Assembly: GCF_001613465.1 (NCBI RefSeq)
Contig: NZ_BDCK01000023.1
Span: forward strand, 124,001-188,000
Direction: 5' to 3'
From: Nocardia niwae NBRC 108934 = DSM 45340
GTDB taxonomy: Bacteria; Actinomycetota; Actinomycetes; Mycobacteriales; Mycobacteriaceae
DNA length: 64,000 nt
The position numbers were made by a program, and so were the translations under genes. Below, piece by piece: positions 9,061-16,535 of the stretch (position 1 is its first letter; the number at the start of each line of letters is the position of its first letter). The notes beneath the pieces were generated by a model. It was not told where the DNA came from. It was given only the letters and a program-made list of their open reading frames with translations, and did no database searches.

Positions 9061-9663
9061 CTACCGGCGGCGTCTGGGCGTCGACGTTCTCGCGCCGAGT
9101 TCGGCGAAGGTCATGAGAACACCGCCGATGAGGAAGAACGGCAGCAAATCGAACTGTCCCGACACCGACGCGCCCTGGGACATGCCGATCAGACCGCCGA
9201 CGAAGCCGATACCGACGAACGTCAAGCCGATCCACAACAGTGCCTTGGTCCAGCTCGGAGCTCGGGACAGATCCTCATCCGACGCTATGTCGTAAGTGGT
9301 GTTGTGAATGCTGCCTCCGGCCGTGATGCCTTTGCTGCCGGTGACGATCCGGCTGCCGTGGGTCGCGGTGTTGATCACGGTTGCGCCGTTCAGCCTGCCG
9401 AGCGTGGCTTGCAGGGCCGCGAGTTCGCCGGCGAATTCCGCGTCGGCGGCCGCCGCGCGTTCGATTTGATCGGCGAGTTGGCGGCGTGCTGCCATGCTGT
9501 CCGGGTTCTGATCGAGGTCGTCGAGTGCGCGCCGTCCGAGCCCGCGCGTGACCGCGCCGGTGAGAGCGGTCAATCCTTGATCCAGCGATGGGTCCACGGC
9601 CCGTCCGCCCGTCGCTCCCAATGCCGCAGCCACGTATGTGGCGACAACCATTCCGTCGATCAT
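9061..9663 (-). CDS. Helical domain / Gly-Asn-Thr motif / two-TM protein, paralog B
   Basis: This is a 200-residue paralog of the 8110-8718 protein. The ATG at 9663 follows GAGGAAGTTGAC. The order is the same: an N-terminal helical domain (1-90), a conserved polar segment at 93-125 (VINTATHGSRIVTG...GITAGG...NTTYD), two membrane helices (about 140-163 and 172-190), and the same STSTPRRRR ending. Near-identity of the domain and motif with divergent membrane helices suggests selection on the N-terminal interaction part. Function is unknown. Signalling by homotypic assembly followed by membrane action is a hypothesis drawn from the layout only. Confidence 0.75.
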   Translation of the reverse strand: MIDGMVVATYVAAALGATGGRAVDPSLDQGLTALTGAVTRGLGRRALDDLDQNPDSMAARRQLADQIERAAAADAEFAGELAALQATLGRLNGATVINTATHGSRIVTGSKGITAGGSIHNTTYDIASDEDLSRAPSWTKALLWIGLTFVGIGFVGGLIGMSQGASVSGQFDLLPFFLIGGVLMTFAELGARTSTPRRRR

Positions 9664-9926
9664 GTCAACTTCCTCCGCGGCCGCCCCGGCAACATAATCG
9701 TGTCATCGAACGAACAACATGGGGCGTTTCAGATATTCCGAGCCCAAAGTCGTTCGTAGGCAGAGCGAACGCGCCGAGCGCCTTCGGTGGGACCCGTTCG
9801 GCGACAACCGCGTGCCATCCGGTCTGCCGCAGTCCGATCACCGCGACAGGCCGGTGATCCCGAGCCCGACGACCACCGGGCATTTCCGTATGGCGCCGTT
9901 TCCTCCCTTCTCGAGCGGCGGCCCGG

Positions 9927-10883
9927 TCAGTCCGGGACGACGACCGCACGGGTGCGCCCTCGATGCGCCCAGGCCTCGCCGACGCGGCTGAGCGGGTAGT
10001 CGGTGTACGGCGCGTCGAAGGTGCCGTTGGCGAACCTGGCGAGGACATCGGGAAGCTCGGCGATCATCGCGGCCTTCGAAACCGAGCCCGCGCCGCTGCC
10101 GCTGATCCGGATTCGCCTGCCGCGCAGCAGAGCCGCGGGCAACGCCGCCTCGGTTCCGGCGAGCGAGCCGATCTGCACGTAGTCGATCGCCGTGCGGTCG
10201 TCGTCCGTGCCGCGCTTCTCCAGTGCGGCGAAGGTGGCCTCGGCGACGGGACCCCACACGAAGTCGAGCACGAGCGTGGGCTGCGCCTCGGCGACGACCG
10301 CGGCGAGGGTGGCCCCGGCGACGGGAGTGGGGGCCGAGAGCGGAACGGTGACGGCGCCGAGATCTCGCAGTCGCTCCAGCGCCGCGTGGTCGCGCCCGGC
10401 CGCGATGACCTGTTTCGCGCCGAGAGACATCGCCGCCCGCACGGCGAGGCCGCCGGACAGGCCGGTCGCCCCGAGCACCAGCACGGTGCCGAGTTCGCCC
10501 GTCTCCTTGCGGTGGGTGGTCAGGGGCATCCAGCCCGACAAGGCGGGGTTCACGCCGGCGGCGGTCGCGAGCGGATCGGCCCCGGCGGGCAGCTCCACCT
10601 CGAACGGGGTGACCAGCTGTTCGGCCATCGTTCCCCACGGCGCCCGGGCGAGGCCCGTGTAGACCAGCCGCCCGTCGTCGGTCCGGGCCACCGCGTCGAC
10701 GCCCGGCACGAGGGGGTAGGCGTGGTCGCTGCCGTAGTGGCGGCCGGAGGCCAGCCCGCGGACGACGTGGTGCAGACCCGCGCCCACGAGTCTCAGCGGC
10801 GCCCGGTCCGGCCGCTGTTCCGGGTCGGGAAAGTCCGCGCAGATCGGTGTCGCTCCTGGGGTGTTGACGACTGCAGCACGCAT
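9927..10883 (-). CDS. MDR-family (zinc-free) NAD(P)H oxidoreductase
   Basis: This 318-residue medium-chain dehydrogenase/reductase resembles quinone oxidoreductases. The nucleotide-binding loop is VLVLGATGLSGGLAV near 153-167, followed by an ISGSGAGSVSKAAM region near the C-terminus. The structural and catalytic zinc cysteines of alcohol dehydrogenases are not seen. The ATG follows GGAGACTGGC. It is divergent from a TetR gene, and the 70-bp gap contains two palindromic sites, so it is probably the repressor's main target. The likely role is NADPH-dependent reduction of a quinone or enone-type compound that also induces the system. Confidence 0.85.
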   Translation of the reverse strand: MRAAVVNTPGATPICADFPDPEQRPDRAPLRLVGAGLHHVVRGLASGRHYGSDHAYPLVPGVDAVARTDDGRLVYTGLARAPWGTMAEQLVTPFEVELPAGADPLATAAGVNPALSGWMPLTTHRKETGELGTVLVLGATGLSGGLAVRAAMSLGAKQVIAAGRDHAALERLRDLGAVTVPLSAPTPVAGATLAAVVAEAQPTLVLDFVWGPVAEATFAALEKRGTDDDRTAIDYVQIGSLAGTEAALPAALLRGRRIRISGSGAGSVSKAAMIAELPDVLARFANGTFDAPYTDYPLSRVGEAWAHRGRTRAVVVPD

Positions 10884-10891
10884 GCCAGTCT

Positions 10892-10907
10892 CCTTAACTA
10901 AGTTAGG
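10892..10907. promoter_or_regulatory. Probable TetR operator 1
   Basis: CCTTAACTAAGTTAGG is an imperfect inverted repeat that starts nine bases upstream of the oxidoreductase ATG. It shares the pattern CCT.AAC...GTT(.)AGG with the second site at 10929-10945, with one base fewer in the right half. Position and similarity suggest binding by the adjacent TetR protein. Confidence 0.6.
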
Positions 10908-10928
10908 TTTACCGCGTCATTCACCTTG

Positions 10929-10945
10929 CCTGAACTTTGTTAAGG
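10929..10945. promoter_or_regulatory. Probable TetR operator 2
   Basis: CCTGAACTTTGTTAAGG is a near-perfect 17-bp inverted repeat (CCT.AAC...GTT.AGG) ending eight bases before the GTG of the TetR gene and overlapping its AAGG ribosome-binding site. Occupancy here would repress the regulator itself. Confidence 0.65.
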
Positions 10946-10953
10946 TGTCAACC

Positions 10954-11589
10954 GTGGCAAAGGGCATCACCCGGGAGCGGATCGTGGCGGCGGCGCTCGA
11001 GCTGCTCGACGACGAGGGCATGGACGCGCTCACCGTCCGCGCGCTGGCTTCCCGGCTCCAGGTGAAGGCCCCGGCGCTGTACTGGCATGTGCGCAACAAG
11101 CAGGAACTGCTCGACGAGATGAGCACGTTCGTGATGCGCCGCGTCACCGACGCCCTCTCGGCCATCGCTTCCGGCGCCGACTGGCGTGCCGACCTAGCCG
11201 CCTACGCCCGCGTCTTGCGCGCGGAATACCTGCGCCACCGGGACGGCGCGCGCATCTTCAGCGGCACGCGCTTCTCCGACCCCGACGTGGTGAGAGCGAA
11301 GGAGTCCTGGCTCGCGCGCTTGACCGCGGCCGGGTTCTCCCTGGCGGAGGCGGACGATGCCCTCGACCTGGTCACCGCGTACGTCGTCGGCTTCGTTATC
11401 GAGGAACAGGAACGCAGCCAGTCGGCCGGCGCCGACCCGGCCCGGTACTCGCTCGTCGAACGCGACGAGTGGCTGGGTGCAGGCGCCGATCTGGTCAAGG
11501 CCGCCGGGCACCTCCGCGACGACGGTGACAGCAGGTTCGAACGGCAGCTCGGCGTCGTCCTCGACGGGCTCGCGGCCAGGTTGCGCTGA
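10954..11589 (+). CDS. TetR-family transcriptional repressor (TetR_C-type)
   Basis: This is a 211-residue regulator. The N-terminal HTH reads ITRERIVAAALELLDDEGMD, ALTVRALASRLQVKAPALYWHV and RNKQELLDEM, which is the classical TetR(D)-like DNA-binding domain with the ALYWHV recognition helix. The C-terminal 150 residues are an all-helical ligand-binding and dimerisation region. I chose the GTG at 10954 because family similarity begins there; the ATG at 10861 would add 31 unrelated residues and run through both operators. It is divergent from an MDR oxidoreductase and probably represses both genes until a small hydrophobic ligand binds. Confidence 0.9.
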   Translation: MAKGITRERIVAAALELLDDEGMDALTVRALASRLQVKAPALYWHVRNKQELLDEMSTFVMRRVTDALSAIASGADWRADLAAYARVLRAEYLRHRDGARIFSGTRFSDPDVVRAKESWLARLTAAGFSLAEADDALDLVTAYVVGFVIEEQERSQSAGADPARYSLVERDEWLGAGADLVKAAGHLRDDGDSRFERQLGVVLDGLAARLR

Positions 11590-11784
11590 CGGCTCCGCCC
11601 AGGTCGCCAGGCCGGGGCGGTAGACCTGCACGCGAAGCCCGGGATTCGCCGCGGCGCGGAAACCCGGACTGTGGAATGCATCGGGCTGTGGAATGCATCG
11701 ACTCGGATGGCGCCTCGGCCTCGGCCTCGGCTCGGGTCGGCCGCGTCGCTGTCGCCCGGCGACGATTCGTGCTATCGAGAACGG

Positions 11785-13344
11785 ATGACGCCGACGCGCT
11801 CCTTCTACGATGTCGTGATCGTCGGTGGCGGGCACAACGGTTTGGTGGCCGCCGCGTATCTGGCGCGGGCCGGGCGGTCGGTGCTGGTGCTCGAGCGGCA
11901 GCCGCATGTCGGTGGCGCGGCGGTGTCCGAGCGGGTGTTCGCGGGCGTCGACGCCCGGTTGTCGCGGTACTCGTATCTGGTGAGCCTGTTGCCGCGGTCG
12001 ATCGTGACGGATCTGGGCTTGCGGTTCGAGACGCGGCGGCGGACCGTCTCGTCCTACACGCCGGTCGGCGACGGGGGCCTGTTCGTCTCGTCCGACCAGG
12101 CGCGCACGGAGGCGAGTTTCGCGCGGCTGACCGGCTCCGACCGGGAATTCCGTGCGTGGCAGCGGTTCTACGCGAGCACGGGGCAGCTGGCTCGGCGGGT
12201 CTTCCCGACGCTGACCCGGCCGCTTCCGTCCGAGGAGGCGCTACGGCACATCGTCGACGACGCGGCCACCTGGGAGGCGCTGTTCGAGCGACCGCTGGGC
12301 GAGACGATCGAATCCACCTTCGCGGACGACACCGTGCGCGGCGTGGTCCTCACCGACGCGCTGATCGGCACCTTCACCCACGCGCACGATCCGTCGCTGC
12401 GGCAGAACCGCTGCTTCCTCTACCACGTCATCGGCGGCGGCACCGGTGACTGGGACGTGCCGATCGGCGGCATGGGCGCGCTCACCGACGCACTGGCCGA
12501 GGCGGCGCGCGCGGCAGGAGCGGAGATCGTCACCGGGTGCGAGGTGACGAGCGTCGAAACCGACGGCGAAACAGCGGAAGTCGGTCACCCGGACGGCAAG
12601 GTCGCAGCGCGGCACGTCTTGGCGAACGTCGCGCCGTACACGCTCGCCGGATTGCTCGGCGCGCCGCTGCCGCCGAAACCCGAAGGCGCGCAGGTGAAGA
12701 TCAACATGCTGCTGCGGCGTCTTCCGCGTCTGCGTGACGCCGAAGTCGATCCTCGGGAGGCCTTCGCCGGGACTTTTCATATCGGCGAGTCGTACGCCCA
12801 GCTCGACCGGGCCTACGGCGAAGCCGCGATCGGCCGCGTCCCCTCGGCGCCGCCCGCCGAAATCTATTGCCACACTTTGACCGACCCGACGATCCTCGCT
12901 CCGGAACTGGCCGAGCGGGGAACGCATACCCTCACGCTGTTCGGGCTGCACGCCCGTGCGAAACTCTTCGCCGACGATCCCGAGGCGGCGAAAGATCGGA
13001 TCGTGCGAGCCACTCTCGCGCAACTGGATTCGGTATCGGCCGAACCGATCATGGACTGCTTGGCGACGGACGAGAACGACGCGCCCTGCCTCGAAGCGAA
13101 GACACCGCTCGAACTGGAACGCGAAGTCGGCCTGCCCGGTGGACACATCTTCCACCGGGATCTGGCCTTTCCCTACCTTCCGGAGGACGCCGATCCCGCC
13201 GACCCCGCCGCCCGGTGGGGCGTGGCGACCGGGCACCGCAACGTGTTCCTGTGCGGCGCGGGCGCCATCCGGGGCGGCGGCGTCAGCGGCATTCCCGGAC
13301 ACAACGCCGCGATGGCTGTGCTCGACGCCGGTCAGGCGGGCTGA
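11785..13344 (+). CDS. Phytoene-desaturase-like FAD-dependent oxidoreductase
   Basis: This 519-residue flavoprotein belongs to the carotenoid/retinoid oxidoreductase (CrtI/CrtN-like) superfamily. The N-terminal dinucleotide fold is VVIVGGGHNGLVAAAYLARAG with an ERQPHVGGAA motif that binds FAD. The C-terminal FAD-contact region reads RNVFLCGAGAIRGGGVSGIPG. The start ATG at 11785 fits the family; upstream residues in the same frame are not conserved. The 3' end overlaps the convergent gene by 13 bp. No carotenoid genes lie nearby, so a role in pigment synthesis is not supported by context, and the substrate is unknown. Confidence 0.85.
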   Translation: MTPTRSFYDVVIVGGGHNGLVAAAYLARAGRSVLVLERQPHVGGAAVSERVFAGVDARLSRYSYLVSLLPRSIVTDLGLRFETRRRTVSSYTPVGDGGLFVSSDQARTEASFARLTGSDREFRAWQRFYASTGQLARRVFPTLTRPLPSEEALRHIVDDAATWEALFERPLGETIESTFADDTVRGVVLTDALIGTFTHAHDPSLRQNRCFLYHVIGGGTGDWDVPIGGMGALTDALAEAARAAGAEIVTGCEVTSVETDGETAEVGHPDGKVAARHVLANVAPYTLAGLLGAPLPPKPEGAQVKINMLLRRLPRLRDAEVDPREAFAGTFHIGESYAQLDRAYGEAAIGRVPSAPPAEIYCHTLTDPTILAPELAERGTHTLTLFGLHARAKLFADDPEAAKDRIVRATLAQLDSVSAEPIMDCLATDENDAPCLEAKTPLELEREVGLPGGHIFHRDLAFPYLPEDADPADPAARWGVATGHRNVFLCGAGAIRGGGVSGIPGHNAAMAVLDAGQAG

Positions 13345-14318
13345 GCCCGCAGCGCGATCTTGGCGGCGCGCCCCGGCGTCTCGGTGGCGACCGCGGCGTC
13401 GGCCGCTGCCTCCAGCGGGTAGGCGGCTTCGATGTCGAGCCGCAGCACGCCGCGGGCGGCGAGATCGATCAGTTCGCCGATGAGCCGTCCGCGCTGGTCG
13501 GCGCCGATCTCCTCGATGCGCTTGGCGCCCCAGAAGCCCTTGACCACGGCCTGGCCGAAGATGAGACTTCCCGGGTCGAGTGTCAGTGGCTTACCCGAGA
13601 GCGCGCCGAAGGAGATCAGCTGCCCGCCCGGCGCGAGCAGCGCCAGCTCGTCGGCCGCGGCGCGACCGCCCACCTGATCGACGGCCCGGACGATGGGCGC
13701 GCCCGAGGTGGCCGCGTCGACCTGGTCGCGCCAGCCCTCGCTCTCGGTGTCCAGCACCGGTTCGTAGCCGAGGTCGCGCAGTGCCGCGACGGAGCCGGGG
13801 CCGCGTACCAGATTCAGCACGTGCAGCCCGCGTTGCCGGGCGAAGACGTTCACCAGCCTGCCCACCGCACCGTTGGCCGCGTTGATCGCCAGCCACTCGC
13901 CGGGCCGCAGCTCCAGGTCGTCGATGAGCATCAGCGCGCTCAACGGCATGGCCAGCAACTGGGCGGCGGTCTCGTCGGAGACCGTGTCGGGCAGCGGGAC
14001 GACCTGGCGGGCGGGGACCACGAAGTACTCGGCCCATACGTTGATCGCGCCGGACACCGTCACGCGACGTCCGACCGACATGTCGGTGACGCCGGGACCC
14101 ACCGCATCGACCCGCGCGACGGCCTCGCTACCAGGAATCGCGGGCAACGCGGGCCGATAGCCGTACACGCCGCGCACGATGGCCAGATCGTGATTGTGGA
14201 TCGGCGACAGGATCAGCGCGAGCCGCACCTCGCCCGGCCCCGGTTCCGGTACCGGGCGGTCGGCGGTGGCCAGCACGTCCTTCGGTTCACCGAATCGTTC
14301 GATGACTACGGCACGCAT
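13332..14318 (-). CDS. MDR-family NADPH:quinone oxidoreductase-like protein
   Basis: This is a 328-residue medium-chain reductase with an N-terminal GroES-like fold (MRAVVIERFGEPKDVL; IPGSEAVARVDAVG) and a NADPH loop INAANGAVGRLV near 185. It lacks zinc-ligand cysteines. ATG 14318 has GAAGGAGCGGAT upstream. It is the last gene of an operon after ohrR (14760-15206) and ohr (14335-14757), with a gap of only 16 bp, so it should be induced by organic hydroperoxides. It may reduce quinones or reactive carbonyls formed during peroxide stress. It overlaps the end of the convergent flavoprotein gene. Confidence 0.88.
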   Translation of the reverse strand: MRAVVIERFGEPKDVLATADRPVPEPGPGEVRLALILSPIHNHDLAIVRGVYGYRPALPAIPGSEAVARVDAVGPGVTDMSVGRRVTVSGAINVWAEYFVVPARQVVPLPDTVSDETAAQLLAMPLSALMLIDDLELRPGEWLAINAANGAVGRLVNVFARQRGLHVLNLVRGPGSVAALRDLGYEPVLDTESEGWRDQVDAATSGAPIVRAVDQVGGRAAADELALLAPGGQLISFGALSGKPLTLDPGSLIFGQAVVKGFWGAKRIEEIGADQRGRLIGELIDLAARGVLRLDIEAAYPLEAAADAAVATETPGRAAKIALRAQPA

Positions 14319-14334
14319 ATCCGCTCCTTCTCGA

Positions 14335-14757
14335 TCAGTCGTCGGCGACAAGGACCTGGACGTCGATGTTGCCGCGGGTCGCATTGGAATACGGGCACAC
14401 CTGGTGCGCTTTGTCGGCGAGCGCCTGCGCGTCCTCCCGGGACAGATGGGGCAGCGATACCTCCAGGGTAACCGCCAGGCCGAAGCCGCCCGCGCCGTTC
14501 GGCCCGATGCCGACCTTCGCGCCGACCGCGGAGTCGTCGATGTTCGCCTTGGCCTGCTTGCCGACCAAGCGCAGCGCCGAATGGAAGCACGCCGCGTAGC
14601 CGGCCGCGAACAGCTGCTCGGGGTTGGTGCCCTCGCCGTCGCCGCCCATCTCCTTGGGCGCCGACAGGTCGACGTCGATCTTGCCGTCGGTGCTGCGCGC
14701 GTGGCCGTTGCGTCCGTCGCCGCTGGCCAGGGCCTCGGCGGTGTAGAGGATCTGCAT
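14335..14757 (-). CDS. ohr: Organic hydroperoxide resistance protein (peroxiredoxin-like)
   Basis: This is a 140-residue Ohr of the OsmC family and normal length. It has both active-site cysteines in their usual context: AAGYAACFHSAL (C57) and HQVCPYSNATRGN (C121). Ohr enzymes reduce organic and fatty-acid hydroperoxides using the two-cysteine centre, recharged by lipoyl or thiol systems in the cytoplasm. The ATG has GAAGGAGAGTAGAC before it; that AGGAG overlaps the last codons of ohrR, whose TAG ends two bases before the ATG. The neighbouring MarR gene supports the assignment. Confidence 0.95.
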   Translation of the reverse strand: MQILYTAEALASGDGRNGHARSTDGKIDVDLSAPKEMGGDGEGTNPEQLFAAGYAACFHSALRLVGKQAKANIDDSAVGAKVGIGPNGAGGFGLAVTLEVSLPHLSREDAQALADKAHQVCPYSNATRGNIDVQVLVADD

Positions 14758-14759
14758 GT

Positions 14760-15206
14760 CTACTCTCCTTCGTTCAGCTGAGATTTCAGCGCATCGGTCA
14801 GCCGGTGCAGGATGCCGCGCAACGCGGTGACCTCGTCCATGGACAGCCCGCTGGCCTCGGCCATCTGGGCCGGGATGTCGCCCGCCTCGGCGCGCAGGGC
14901 GCGCCCACGGTCGGTGAGCCTGATGTCGACGCGGCGTTCGTCGGCCGCCGACCGCCGTCGCTCGATCAAGCCCGCCGCCTCCAGCCGCTTGAGCAGCGGG
15001 GACAGGGTGCCGGAATCCAGGTCGAGCGCGTGGCAGACATCGCCGACGCTGCGTTCGTCGCGTTCCCACAGCGCCAGCATCACCAGGTACTGCGGGTAGG
15101 TGAGCCCGAGCCGTTCCAGCTTCGGACGGTAGACCGCGGTCATCGCCCGGGACGCCGCGTAGAGCGGGAAGCAGAGCTGCTCGTCGAGGGTGAGGTGATC
15201 GGTCAT
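14760..15206 (-). CDS. ohrR: MarR-family organic-hydroperoxide sensor repressor
   Basis: This is a 148-residue MarR/DUF24-type regulator matching OhrR. Reactive Cys12 sits in the conserved EQLCFPLYAAS helix, followed by YPQYLVMLALWE and the winged helix (VGDVCHALDLDSGTLSPLLKRLE, then RRSAADERRVDIRLT). Oxidation of the N-terminal Cys by organic peroxides releases DNA and derepresses ohr. The ATG at 15206 fits the family; a GTG 12 codons earlier is less likely. A perfect 14-bp palindrome just upstream is the likely operator, giving autoregulation of ohrR-ohr-reductase. Confidence 0.93.
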   Translation of the reverse strand: MTDHLTLDEQLCFPLYAASRAMTAVYRPKLERLGLTYPQYLVMLALWERDERSVGDVCHALDLDSGTLSPLLKRLEAAGLIERRRSAADERRVDIRLTDRGRALRAEAGDIPAQMAEASGLSMDEVTALRGILHRLTDALKSQLNEGE

Positions 15207-15230
15207 GAACAACAATGTAGTGAGCAATTT

Positions 15231-15244
15231 GGTTGTGCACAACC
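15231..15244. promoter_or_regulatory. Probable OhrR operator (perfect palindrome)
   Basis: GGTTGTGCACAACC is a perfect 14-bp inverted repeat located 25 bp upstream of the ohrR start codon. It lies in an A/T-richer stretch that should contain the promoter. OhrR/MarR dimers bind such palindromes near their own promoter. Confidence 0.65.
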
Positions 15245-15272
15245 TAAGTCCTGCGTTGTGCTCGTCACAGCG

Positions 15273-15294
15273 CGGAAGGCGGCGAGGCCTTCCG
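15273..15294 (-). terminator. Hairpin downstream of the sugar dehydrogenase gene
   Basis: CGGAAGGC pairs with GCCTTCCG around a 6-base loop, nine bases past the stop of the minus-strand dehydrogenase gene. No T tract follows. It also lies between that gene and the divergent ohrR promoter. It is a modest stem, so the call is tentative. Confidence 0.35.
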
Positions 15295-15302
15295 GGCGGG
15301 GC

Positions 15303-16535
15303 TCAGCGAGCCGGAAAACGGAGGACGCGGTCGTCGTCGCCGCGCGGGCCGCCCCGTCCGTCGGTGTTGGAGGTGGTGAGCCACAACGCCCCGTCCGGCG
15401 CGACCTCGACGGTGCGCAAGCGGCCGTATCGATCGCGCAATTCGGCGCGGGGCGCGCCTACTCGGCCGTCCTCGAGCGGCACGGTCCACAGCCGTCGGCC
15501 GCGCAGCGCCGCGACGTACAGGGTGTCCCCGGTGATGGCGATGCCCGACGGTGAGGCTTCCGCGGTGGTCCAGGTCAGCAGCGGATCGGTGAAACCGCGG
15601 CCGCCGCCGCCCGTGCCCTCGACGTCGGGCCAGCCGTAGTTGCGGCCGGGTTCGATCAGATTGACCTCGTCGAACCGGTTCTGCCCGAACTCGGCCGCGA
15701 ACAGGCGACCGGCCCGATCCCACGCCAGTCCCTGCACATTGCGGTGGCCGAGACTGTAGACCGGTGAGCCGGGAGACGGATTTCCCGCAGCCGCGCGACC
15801 TTCCGGCGTCAACCGGAGAATCTTGCCGTTGAGGCTCGCCGGATCCTGCGATCGGCCGGATTCCCCGGCGTCGCCGGTCCCGGCGTACAGCATGCCGTCC
15901 GGTCCGAACGCGATCCGTCCGCCGTTGTGGTTGCCGGCCTTCGCGATGCCGGCGACCAGCACCTCCGGCGGCCCGTCGAGCCGGAACCGGACGATGCGAT
16001 TGTCCGTCTCGGCGGTGAAATACGCGAAGACGTAGCGGCTTTCGGCGTAATCCGGCGCCACGGCGAGCCCGAGCAGCCCGCCTTCGCCCCGCGCGGTGAC
16101 GCCCGGTACCTGATACACCTGTTCCGGCGCGCGGCCCGCGCCGATGCGCAGGACCCGTCCGGAGTCCCGCTCGGAGACCAGCGCCGAGCCGTCCGGCAGG
16201 AAAGCCAGACCCCACGGCACGCCGAGGTCCGCGGCGACTTCCCCGGCGGCATCGAGGTCGGGCCGTCCAGCGGGATTGCTGGGTGCGACGGTGCTCGCCA
16301 CCGCGGGCGTGCCGGTCGGCTCGGTCGGGTTCTCGTCTCCGCAAGCGGTGAGCACCGCCGCGAGCAGGAGCGCGGCGATCGCCGTGGACGAGCGGCGCGC
16401 GGGGGACGGAGCCGATCGCGCGCGCCCGACCTCCCGAGCGTGCGGACCTCGGGCGGTCGATCGGGACCGCCGGCCGGAATCCGAGCTCCGGGGAGGCTTG
16501 CGGATTCCGCCGCGACGGCCCGATTCGGTCGGCAT
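15303..16535 (-). CDS. PQQ-type glucose/sorbosone dehydrogenase lipoprotein
   Basis: This is a 410-residue secreted lipoprotein of the soluble aldose (Asd/GDH-B-like) beta-propeller family. An Arg-rich N-terminus is followed by a hydrophobic stretch and lipobox LTAC with C65. The propeller contains GVPWGLAFLPDGSALVSER, GLLGLAVAPDY, GNHNGGRIAFGPDGMLYAGT, GHRNVQGLAW and YGWPDVEG, which are typical of the family. Members oxidise aldoses in the envelope using PQQ, though many actinobacterial members have no demonstrated activity. The ATG overlaps the TGA of the dienelactone hydrolase (TGATG), so the two lipoproteins are translationally coupled. Confidence 0.88.
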   Translation of the reverse strand: MPTESGRRGGIRKPPRSSDSGRRSRSTARGPHAREVGRARSAPSPARRSSTAIAALLLAAVLTACGDENPTEPTGTPAVASTVAPSNPAGRPDLDAAGEVAADLGVPWGLAFLPDGSALVSERDSGRVLRIGAGRAPEQVYQVPGVTARGEGGLLGLAVAPDYAESRYVFAYFTAETDNRIVRFRLDGPPEVLVAGIAKAGNHNGGRIAFGPDGMLYAGTGDAGESGRSQDPASLNGKILRLTPEGRAAAGNPSPGSPVYSLGHRNVQGLAWDRAGRLFAAEFGQNRFDEVNLIEPGRNYGWPDVEGTGGGGRGFTDPLLTWTTAEASPSGIAITGDTLYVAALRGRRLWTVPLEDGRVGAPRAELRDRYGRLRTVEVAPDGALWLTTSNTDGRGGPRGDDDRVLRFPAR

